Source: an uncultured Aeromonadales bacterium (GTDB lineage Bacteria > Pseudomonadota > Gammaproteobacteria > Enterobacterales > Succinivibrionaceae). From it: DNA of 10,628 nt. Positions 1-5,604 of this stretch are shown here, in pieces. The stretch covers positions 1-10,628 of the forward strand of contig CADBNP010000164.1 in NCBI GenBank assembly GCA_902796095.1. Reading direction: 5' to 3'. The notes below the pieces were generated by a model, which searched no databases, had not been told where the DNA came from, and was given only the letters and a program-made list of their open reading frames with translations. The translations under genes and the position numbers were made by a program. How positions within the stretch are numbered: position 1 is the first letter of the stretch; each line of letters opens with the position of its first letter.

Positions 1-487
1 ACCGGCCATATCTCCAGACTACATTTCTAATCAGAACTGATGATGGCTTGTGTATCCAGGGAAGGCACATATAAACAAACAGAAAAAAGTACATTCGGAC
101 TATGCAATCTAAATTCACAGATTCTGATCATACATCATCAAAACATCGCAATACTTGACTTAATCGGCAAAAATACCATTATTGCCCGCTGATCCGGTTT
201 ACGTGTCTAACATATGTACAATCAATTCCGGCAGAATAGATTATCGATCCGACTATAATTCGGTTTCTGATCAGAGTAATGCAACATTAATGGTAACAGT
301 CAGGCTGAAACTTTTTAACAACAGCCTGAATACGCCACGTCATGATTCTGAATGAGTCCGGCTGATTTCCTCATAACTGCCGATGCAGATCATCTGCGGT
401 TTCTGAAGATTTTTCTGAAAATTGCTTCACGCAGGAAACGCGGAAAACACCGGCAACCGTCGGAAAATCATGAAAAAGGAAAAGAGT
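1..487. other. Long stretch without a convincing gene
   Basis: No frame of useful length is open on either strand. What it does hold: a TTGACT (155-160) with only a weak -10 after it; a perfect TATAAT (254-259, +) with no recognisable -35 at normal spacing; an inverted repeat at 301-328; and a compact dyad GCAGATCATCTGC (385-397). The TATAAT could start transcription rightward toward the doubtful small frame at 488. A minus-strand frame open from 94 through position 1 has no ribosome binding site and cannot be judged. The segment may be the 3' flank or regulatory region of a gene outside the window. Confidence 0.5.
301..328. repeat. Inverted repeat, 7-bp stem
   Basis: CAGGCTG (301-307) and CAGCCTG (322-328) can pair around a 14-base AT-rich loop. 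No T-run follows on either strand, so it is not a standard intrinsic terminator. It could be a protein site or an RNA hairpin, or chance. Confidence 0.4.
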
Positions 488-628
488 ATGAAAATCCATC
501 GTCAGGCATTAACTGAAATGCTGAACGGATCAGAAGAGGATCAGACGATGCCAGGTAAAACAGGAATGATTACGGCAGTTCAAAAAAACAAAGAGACATT
601 TCTGCTTCCGTTAAAAAACAGGGAATAA
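488..628 (+). CDS. Doubtful small ORF, 46 residues
   Basis: A frame starting MKIHRQALTEMLNG runs to TAA at 626-628. An AAGGA-like ribosome binding site lies about 8 bases upstream of the ATG at 488; in-frame ATGs at 470 and 422 would lengthen it to 52 or 68 residues. The product would be hydrophilic, with no signal peptide, membrane segment or motif I recognise. Against it: its last dozen codons lie inside the hairpin and A/T tract of the terminator of the convergent kinase gene, and it has no terminator of its own. For it: an acceptable ribosome binding site and no rare codons. It may be a spurious frame. Confidence 0.18.
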   Translation: MKIHRQALTEMLNGSEEDQTMPGKTGMITAVQKNKETFLLPLKNRE

Positions 629-641
629 CAAAAATGTCTCT
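581..641 (-). terminator. Intrinsic terminator of the P-loop kinase gene
   Basis: Read on the minus strand, AGAGACATTT (641-632) pairs perfectly over 10 bp with AAATGTCTCT (601-592), and TTGTTTTTTT follows directly (591-582). The 30-base loop can fold further, since CTG next to the loop start can pair with CAG next to the second arm. The stem is AT-rich but the U-tract is strong and in the right place, 17 bases past the kinase stop at 658. There is no T-run on the plus side, so it works in one direction only. Confidence 0.75.
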
Positions 642-657
642 GAAAAAACGAAAATTA

Positions 658-1221
658 TTAATTAAGAGCCTTTTTAATTCTTTCAATAGATTCGTTAAAC
701 TCATCCATTGAGTTGTTATGAAATATAAAAATCTCACCGATATTTTCAGGCCGGTTGAAATTACAGCGGGAAATGTACTCATCCCAGTGTGCAAGCTTCC
801 ATCCGTCACGATCAGACGCTCTCTCAATCATCCGCTTATGACAGACTTCAGGATCTGTTTCAACCCATACAATAAAGAGATTCGCACCCTGCTCTGCAAG
901 TTTAGCTCGCAAATCGGCAACATATTTGGGATCTCTGATCTCACGGGTAAACGGAGCATTAATCAGAACATTATCTTCGTACTGCAGAGCCTCGAAAGCC
1001 AGATCAAGTACCGCATAATACTCATAATTACGTATATGCTCCTCGAAAAAATCAGAACTACGGTTGCACTCCTGACCTGCCACCTTGAAAATCTGGTGTG
1101 AAAGAACAATCAGAGTATCCTTGTCAAGGTATACAACATGATCCAGGTTCCTGGCTATTTCCCTGGAAACAAAAGTCTTGCCACAGGCTGGCGGAGATGT
1201 TACCAATATTAGATTTTTCAT
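658..1221 (-). CDS. P-loop ATP-binding protein, small-molecule kinase-like (AAA_33 type)
   Basis: A 187-residue soluble protein. Residues 1-20 form a beta strand and P-loop: S-P-P-A-C-G-K-T (9-16) matches Walker A except that the usual first Gly is Ser9. It is followed by YLDKD (31-35), which in this superfamily sits where the substrate-binding or metal-binding Asp is found. INAPF (87-91) and the strand IVWVE (117-121) resemble Walker B-like and NTP-kinase core strands. The Arg-rich segment KRMIERASDR (129-138) looks like a lid. This architecture (gluconate/shikimate kinase or Zeta-like fold) points to phosphate transfer onto a small molecule, but the substrate cannot be read from the sequence. 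The start is the only good ATG before the P-loop strand, although its ribosome binding site is weak. The gene seems to be transcribed alone, with its own promoter region (1222-1330) and terminator. I see no antitoxin partner, which argues against a Zeta-type toxin. Confidence 0.82.
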   Translation of the reverse strand: MKNLILVTSPPACGKTFVSREIARNLDHVVYLDKDTLIVLSHQIFKVAGQECNRSSDFFEEHIRNYEYYAVLDLAFEALQYEDNVLINAPFTREIRDPKYVADLRAKLAEQGANLFIVWVETDPEVCHKRMIERASDRDGWKLAHWDEYISRCNFNRPENIGEIFIFHNNSMDEFNESIERIKKALN

Positions 1222-1261
1222 AGTCGTTTAACTCAATTGCAGATTTTTAATAATTATTCGA

Positions 1262-1310
1262 TGCGACAGACTTATCGACGAGATTAACTTATTCTTGCGA
1301 CAAAATTATC
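1262..1310. repeat. Imperfect 15-bp direct repeat upstream of the kinase gene
   Basis: TGCGACAGACTTATC (1262-1276) and TGCGACAAAATTATC (1296-1310) match at 13 of 15 positions and start 34 bases apart, about three helical turns. The right copy overlaps the proposed -10 of the kinase promoter; the left copy lies in the leader. This is what an operator pair for a repressor could look like. No regulator gene sits next to it. Confidence 0.55.
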
Positions 1311-1313
1311 CCA
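1305..1313 (-). promoter_or_regulatory. Probable extended -10 promoter for the kinase gene
   Basis: On the minus strand the sequence TGGGATAAT fits the extended -10 form TGnTATAAT with one mismatch. No good -35 is found at 17 bases, which an extended -10 can tolerate. A start near 1298 would leave a leader of roughly 75 bases before the ATG at 1221. Confidence 0.35.
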
Positions 1314-1390
1314 CCTATTTTCTAAACATTTTCCTCATAATGCAATATGTCTTTTATCAAAAAGAGAAATAATGCACTACTTTTTTACAT

Positions 1391-1418
1391 TTGACATCCT
1401 TTTTGAACAAAGTATAGG
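1391..1418 (+). promoter_or_regulatory. Promoter-like sequence facing right, antisense to its neighbour
   Basis: A perfect TTGACA (1391-1396) is followed after 16 bases by TATAGG (1413-1418), a 4 of 6 match to the -10. It points away from the kinase and into the 3' end of the minus-strand GNAT gene, so a transcript from it would be antisense. The surrounding DNA is very AT-rich, so a chance match is possible. Confidence 0.35.
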
Positions 1419-1427
1419 CGTAAAATC

Positions 1428-1444
1428 CTGCTGATTATCAGCAG
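1428..1444. terminator. Small perfect hairpin, weak terminator candidate
   Basis: CTGCTG (1428-1433) pairs with CAGCAG (1439-1444) around ATTAT; counting the A-T pairs in the loop the symmetry extends to 8 bp. On the minus strand it lies 44 bases past the stop of the GNAT gene and is followed by GATTTTACG, a poor U-tract. It may terminate that gene weakly, or it may be the first structure in a rightward transcript from the TTGACA promoter beside it. Confidence 0.4.
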
Positions 1445-1488
1445 TACAGTTGCACCGGCAAGACTCCAGCAAATTCAGAACGGTTCTT

Positions 1489-1983
1489 CTACCGATCAAA
1501 ATCTTCAGAATCAAAACGGAAAAGAAGCCATTCATCCAGACACCTGGCACCTGCCGCTTTGTAGAATTGAACTGATGATCTGTTGTTTTTCATGCACAGC
1601 CAGTCAATGCGTCCAAAGCCCTGCTCCTTCGCCACCCATTTCAGACGCATCAGCAGAGCGCTTCCTATACCCCGGCCTCTGAATTCCTCCCTTATGTAGA
1701 AATCCTCGATAAATATTCCAGGCTTGCCTTTGAAAGATGAAAAGTTGTAGGAAAGCAGCATTACTCCTATAACTGCATCAGAGCGGTTGTCGTAAATCAG
1801 AAGAGCATCACCGCAGTGAAGATTAAAAAGAATGTTTTCCAGATCCTCCGGTGATGAATGAAACTGGGATAAAAGTCCCTCATATCCGCACAGTTCTGTC
1901 ATCAGCTCGTGGATTATCTGTCCGTCACCAGGCTGAGCCTTGGTAATTACAAAATCGCGAAAACTGAAATCGGTAAACTCCAT
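1489..1983 (-). CDS. GNAT N-acetyltransferase, spermidine/diamine acetyltransferase-like
   Basis: A 164-residue cytoplasmic enzyme of the Gcn5-related fold that transfers acetyl from acetyl-CoA to an amine. The acetyl-CoA loop is intact: FRGRGIGSALL (101-111), giving R-G-R-G-I-G. The preceding strand reads FIEDFYI (91-97). NNRSSVQFYKAAGA (133-146) is motif B, with Tyr141 where the catalytic acid of the family lies. As recalled, human SSAT has LEDFFV, YRGFGIG, INFYKRRGA and W.LFKI in the same order and spacing, and this protein has E93-D94, the loop, Y141 and EWLLFRF (151-157). That suggests a polyamine, diamine or thialysine-like substrate; the substrate remains inference. A strong AGGAGGA (1996-1990) precedes the ATG. 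It is last in the minus-strand gene row. Confidence 0.88.
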   Translation of the reverse strand: MEFTDFSFRDFVITKAQPGDGQIIHELMTELCGYEGLLSQFHSSPEDLENILFNLHCGDALLIYDNRSDAVIGVMLLSYNFSSFKGKPGIFIEDFYIREEFRGRGIGSALLMRLKWVAKEQGFGRIDWLCMKNNRSSVQFYKAAGARCLDEWLLFRFDSEDFDR

Positions 1984-1989
1984 AATTCA

Positions 1990-1996
1990 TCCTCCT
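1990..1996 (-). promoter_or_regulatory. Strong ribosome binding site of the SSAT-like gene
   Basis: AGGAGGA on the minus strand lies 6 bases before the ATG at 1983. It is the best Shine-Dalgarno match seen in the window and fixes the start. It sits 2 bases past the U-tract of a terminator-like hairpin. Confidence 0.8.
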
Positions 1997-1998
1997 GC

Positions 1999-2026
1999 AA
2001 AAAACAAGATCGCTGTCCGGCTGATC
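1999..2026 (-). terminator. Terminator-like hairpin in front of the SSAT-like gene
   Basis: On the minus strand GATC-A-GC (2026-2020) can pair with GC-GATC (2013-2008) around CGGACA with one bulged A, and TTGTTTTTT (2007-1999) follows. It lies about 40 bases past the stop of the exported-protein gene, so it could end the envelope operon. Its closeness to the next ribosome binding site also allows an attenuator role. The stem is short, so strength is uncertain. Confidence 0.45.
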
Positions 2027-2062
2027 AGGGATCCGAATTTACACCGCCCTTATCCTGCACAT

Positions 2063-2803
2063 TTACTTATTACCGCTGTCAGAATGCTCTGCATCTCCTG
2101 ATCCGCCGTTACCACCTGTGTTCTGATCCTTCTTCAGGTCATCTTTCCGATCTGCACTGTCACCCGTCATTACCTTCTTACCTGACATGACAGACTCGAT
2201 TTTCAGAAAGAAATCCTCAACTATATAGTTCAGATCATCATGGGACACGCTGCCTATGACATGAATAATGGTTGCAGCATCATTTACGTCATCCTTGCGT
2301 ACAAACACTCTGATCATATTCTCCGGACCAAGCGGTTTGTTTCTGTCGATCCGCACATCAAAACTGGACATTTCCGGAGAATAGATTTTAAGAGTATCCT
2401 GATCAGCCCTGAATTTTCCGATTAGTGTTTTTGTCAGTTCAAGGGAAGTGGTTCCGGGTTTGTTCTCCTCAACAAATCTGCCGACAAGCCTGACATATGC
2501 GGCTCTTTCTCCGGAGGAATGAACATACTTGCCTGAGTATGAATTCGGATCATAGGAAAAATTAATTTTCCAGTTCTTCATCATGGCTTCACGGTTGGCA
2601 TTATGCTGCATCTTCTCAGCCGCAGTCATTTCCTTCTTCTCACCGCCGCCGACGTTTATACTTTCGGTATGATGAGTGACACGCGGATTCTGCTGCAGAC
2701 TCTCCAGATCCATGGCAGACGGTTTTCCGGCAGCCATGCACTCAAATGAAAGCAGAGAGCATGCACACAAAAACACAAACCTGATTATACTGATTCCTTT
2801 CAT
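2063..2803 (-). CDS. Exported protein of unknown family
   Basis: A 246-residue protein that I do not recognise. Residues 1-25 form a Sec signal peptide: Lys2, a hydrophobic core of about 15 residues, and probable cleavage near CMA-AG (23-26). There is no lipobox at the cleavage site, so the mature protein is likely soluble in the periplasm or secreted. Residues 30-75 are polar and probably flexible, with a GGGEKK stretch. Residues 78-208 alternate hydrophobic and charged residues as in a mixed alpha/beta domain (NWKINFSYD, IRVFVRK, IIHVIGSVS, YIVEDFFLKI). The tail from 212 is a disordered Asp/Gly/Ser/Lys segment. The gene starts 14 bases after the stop of the Sel1 gene upstream, with AGGA overlapping that stop as a weak ribosome binding site, so translation is probably coupled. 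It likely works with the two Sel1 proteins in the envelope. Confidence 0.8.
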   Translation of the reverse strand: MKGISIIRFVFLCACSLLSFECMAAGKPSAMDLESLQQNPRVTHHTESINVGGGEKKEMTAAEKMQHNANREAMMKNWKINFSYDPNSYSGKYVHSSGERAAYVRLVGRFVEENKPGTTSLELTKTLIGKFRADQDTLKIYSPEMSSFDVRIDRNKPLGPENMIRVFVRKDDVNDAATIIHVIGSVSHDDLNYIVEDFFLKIESVMSGKKVMTGDSADRKDDLKKDQNTGGNGGSGDAEHSDSGNK

Positions 2804-2817
2804 TGTAATTGCTGTTC

Positions 2818-4035
2818 CTATTCATGAGAGCCGTAAAGTCCAAAATACTCCTCACCTGCAGCCTCGCCCCTTGCCCGCTCCTCTTCAGTCATAAGCGAAC
2901 CAAGCATGGAACGGTAGTCAAGACTCGCCTGAATTGCATGACCTGCAACTGTAAACCATGCGTACATCTGAATCATATCCTTTTCAACACCTTCACCGGC
3001 AGCATATGCAGCCGCCAGATCATGCTGAGCATAGGCATGACCGTGCTCTGCCGCCCTTCGCAGCAGAGATACGGATCGAACAGGATCCCTTGACACTCCC
3101 TTACCCTCCTTGTACAGTAGAGCAAGATTGTACAAAGCTGGATCATAATCCTGCTCCGCAGCCTTTTCGTACCAAAGGGCTGCCTGGCGGTATGCTTCAT
3201 CATTCGACTTTGACTGATAGATTGTACCGATCTCGTTCTGAGACATGGCGTCTCCTTCCTGTGCTGGCTTCATAAAATAAATCAGAGCCCTGTCAGAATC
3301 AATTGGCACACCTCTGCCTGTTTTATAAATAAAACCGAGAGATTTGTACACTTCCTTCGATCCGCGACGCAGTGCCTCCTCAAACAGCAGTCTTGCCTTG
3401 GTGTAATCCTCCTCGACGCCCGCACCCTGAAGATAAAGAATTCCAAGAGAATTCGGGGCTTCGGGATGATTAAGCTCCGTGGCCTTCATATACAGAAGTG
3501 CGGCATCGGTAAATCTGCCGGCAGCTTCCATTTCCTCGGCTTTTTTAAAATATTCCCCGGCCGGATCAGCACCGGTCCGGCTGTCAGCTGCGGTATTCTG
3601 GGATCCGGCTGAGCCTCCGGTGTTCCCGGCACCGGTCAGGGAGTCCTTTTCAGCACTGTCTCCCTGCTGAGTTTCTGCAGTTTCCTGAACAGAGCCGGCG
3701 GCTGTTTCGGATTTACCGCCATCAGCATTTTCCCGCACTGCGGCATCAGTTGCCGAACTGCTGACTTCGACTTTCTTTTCAGTGTCATCAGTCTTAATGC
3801 TGTCGGTGCCGCGACTCTCCCCGTTCTTTAAGTCCTGCTGCTGAGAAGTACTGCCACTCTCAAGTTCATCCTGGGAGATCTCCTTCAGATCCTCACGTTC
3901 CGCATTCTCAGTAGATATAATTTCCAGAAGTTCTTTTGTATCCCCGTCAGGAATATCAGCACAGTAGTACTGAACCGCAGCCGTCACACCGGTCAGTGCC
4001 AGAATGAATGAACCGACTAAAAACCTGTTGCTCAT
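2818..4035 (-). CDS. Membrane-anchored Sel1-repeat protein with acidic linker
   Basis: A 405-residue protein. Residues 5-23 form one hydrophobic segment after a short N-terminus with Arg4, either an uncleaved anchor or a signal peptide; most of the chain should lie in the periplasm. Residues 38-160 are low-complexity, rich in Glu, Asp, Ser, Thr, Gly and Gln, without Trp, Tyr or Phe, hence disordered. Residues 161-190 are a TPR-like helix pair, followed by about five Sel1 units (191-370) of the form A...LG.LY..G.GV..D...A...F..A...G; NSLGILYLQGAGVEED (195-210) is typical. Sel1 repeats form helical solenoids that bind other proteins, so a scaffold or adaptor role is likely. The start ATG overlaps the stop of the preceding lipoprotein gene as ATGA, which implies translational coupling. 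The partner is unknown. Confidence 0.88.
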   Translation of the reverse strand: MSNRFLVGSFILALTGVTAAVQYYCADIPDGDTKELLEIISTENAEREDLKEISQDELESGSTSQQQDLKNGESRGTDSIKTDDTEKKVEVSSSATDAAVRENADGGKSETAAGSVQETAETQQGDSAEKDSLTGAGNTGGSAGSQNTAADSRTGADPAGEYFKKAEEMEAAGRFTDAALLYMKATELNHPEAPNSLGILYLQGAGVEEDYTKARLLFEEALRRGSKEVYKSLGFIYKTGRGVPIDSDRALIYFMKPAQEGDAMSQNEIGTIYQSKSNDEAYRQAALWYEKAAEQDYDPALYNLALLYKEGKGVSRDPVRSVSLLRRAAEHGHAYAQHDLAAAYAAGEGVEKDMIQMYAWFTVAGHAIQASLDYRSMLGSLMTEEERARGEAAGEEYFGLYGSHE

Positions 4036-5534
4036 TTGTTGTTGATTTCCTTTTTCAATCTGTTGATTTCCGAATTTGCACGCTGAACCTCATCCTTGCG
4101 CAGATGAATGTTGCGTCTTGAATTTTTTGCAGTTCCGTCTCTTTCCGCCGCTATGGAATACCAGATATATGCATTCATGCTGTTATTCTCCTCAGAATTC
4201 ATTTCATTCTGAATCTCACCGGCCCGATACCAGTCTGCCAGCTGGATCTGGGCAGGAGTATAACCCGACATGGCGGCATAATTCATTAGCCTGAAGGCAA
4301 GATCCTTGTCAGCATAGAGATTGACACTTCCGCTGAACCGTTCCTTCGCAATCTGCGTTATAAGTTCCATATTTTTGCTGTCAAGAATTTTCTGCAGATA
4401 CTCTTCAGCCCCGCTTTGAAGTTCCGGGGATCTGGAGCCGGCATAAAGGTAGTACAGTTTCTTTATCGCACTGAGATCACCGGTCCTGGCAAGTTCAGCC
4501 AGATCACTGACAAGTTCTGAAATTCTGTCCGCCCGATCCGCCTTATGACTCAGCAGAACTGCCAGCTGATACCTGGCTGAACTGCTTCCTCTTAAAGACG
4601 CCTTCTCATACCATTCTATGGCTGTATCCTCATTCTGCTCAACCCCGAGTCCGTTGGCGTACAGATATCCCAGCTGCTCCTGGGCCGGAGTCATGCCGTT
4701 TCCTGCCGCCAAGGTCAGCCAGTGAACAGATTTGGCATAATCCTGATGCTTCCAGTAGTAGCTGCCAAGAAGATACTGAGCCTGGATGCTGTCTCTTTCC
4801 GCAGCCTGCCTCAGATAGTCAAGTCCCCTGCGTTCATCAGCGGCAACGCCCTTGCCGTTCATATATACATCGCTGTATGCAATCAGAGCCTCCAGATTAT
4901 CATGCTGGGCAACTGCAATATTCAGCAGACTGATGCCCTTGTAGTAATCCTTTTCCACTCCGAAATCGCCGTTGATATACGCGGAGGAAAGAGCGACAAG
5001 AGCACGGGGTTCATTATACTTTACAGCCTCATTAAGCAGTTCAAGTCCCCTTTTTACATTTTTTCTTACATAGGTTCCTGTCAGGTAGAGGTATGCCAGC
5101 TGAGTCTTGGCTTTCGAATCGGAAACAGCAGCCTTCATAAGATTATCAAGAGCCACATCCTCGCTCACTTTCAGACCGTTGTTCTCAAAAAGAGTCCCGC
5201 CGATTACACACTGAGCCTCGACTATGCCGTGATCCGCAGCCCGTATGTAGTAATCGGCAGCCTTGTCCATATCAGCCTCTACCATGCTCCCGGTATGGTA
5301 CAGGCTGGCAATCATATACTCGGCAGGAGGATAACCGCGCTCGGCAGCCATGGAATACAAAAGAAATGCCTTGTCATGGCTGATTTCATGATCATAACCG
5401 TTTATGTAATCCCTGGCCATGAGATAAATCTCTTCAGGAGTTTTGGTCCTGCTTATTGTTTCAATGGAATCTTCTCCGCACCCTGAAATAAAAGCAGCCA
5501 GAAGCATACTGGCAATCATGTACCTTAACTTCAT
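4032..5534 (-). CDS. Sel1-repeat lipoprotein
   Basis: A 500-residue protein. Residues 1-18 are a lipoprotein signal peptide and F-I-S-G-C (15-19) is a lipobox, so Cys19 should be lipidated; Gly at +2 fits outer-membrane sorting under the E. coli Asp(+2) rule. About seven Sel1 units follow between 50 and 318, for example QLGYLYANGLGVEQNED (287-303) and VYMNGKGVAADE (223-234). Residues 319-410 keep helical character but lose the consensus. A further unit appears at 411-465 (LMNYAAMSGYTPAQ), and the last 25 residues are strongly charged. The ATG is preceded by GGAAGGG at about 8 bases. The gene is first in the Sel1-Sel1-exported-protein cluster and 70 bases after the phosphoesterase stop. Its role is likely protein-protein binding at the cell envelope; no enzymatic motif is visible. 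Confidence 0.88.
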   Translation of the reverse strand: MKLRYMIASMLLAAFISGCGEDSIETISRTKTPEEIYLMARDYINGYDHEISHDKAFLLYSMAAERGYPPAEYMIASLYHTGSMVEADMDKAADYYIRAADHGIVEAQCVIGGTLFENNGLKVSEDVALDNLMKAAVSDSKAKTQLAYLYLTGTYVRKNVKRGLELLNEAVKYNEPRALVALSSAYINGDFGVEKDYYKGISLLNIAVAQHDNLEALIAYSDVYMNGKGVAADERRGLDYLRQAAERDSIQAQYLLGSYYWKHQDYAKSVHWLTLAAGNGMTPAQEQLGYLYANGLGVEQNEDTAIEWYEKASLRGSSSARYQLAVLLSHKADRADRISELVSDLAELARTGDLSAIKKLYYLYAGSRSPELQSGAEEYLQKILDSKNMELITQIAKERFSGSVNLYADKDLAFRLMNYAAMSGYTPAQIQLADWYRAGEIQNEMNSEENNSMNAYIWYSIAAERDGTAKNSRRNIHLRKDEVQRANSEINRLKKEINNK

Positions 5535-5562
5535 AAAACAAACCCTTCCCTAATCACACCTG

Positions 5563-5594
5563 CCGGAATCACGCTGTCTGATCACCGTTTCCGG
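5563..5594. repeat. Inverted repeat in the 70-base gap before the lipoprotein gene
   Basis: CCGGAA (5563-5568) and TTCCGG (5589-5594) form a 6-bp stem around 20 bases. No U-tract follows on the minus strand, so it should not stop transcription from the phosphoesterase gene. It could protect an mRNA end or tune expression between the two genes. Confidence 0.3.
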
Positions 5595-5604
5595 ATCGCA
5601 TTTT

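Noticed and set aside
1..94. Minus-strand frame open to the window edge, starting MYFFLFVYMC
   Set aside because: No ribosome binding site and only 31 codons are visible. A hydrophobic start alone in AT-rich DNA is weak evidence.
658..1221. Zeta-type toxin interpretation of the P-loop protein
   Set aside because: No small antitoxin gene is adjacent, and the gene has its own promoter and terminator like an ordinary enzyme gene.
4722..5486. 254-codon plus-strand frame opposite the Sel1 lipoprotein gene
   Set aside because: It is antisense to a gene with a clear signal peptide and repeats. The long open frame follows from that gene's codon pattern.
4032..5534. Sel1 repeats as nucleotide tandem repeats or a CRISPR-like array
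   Set aside because: The repetition is at protein level only. The DNA units are diverged and no identical spaced repeats are present.
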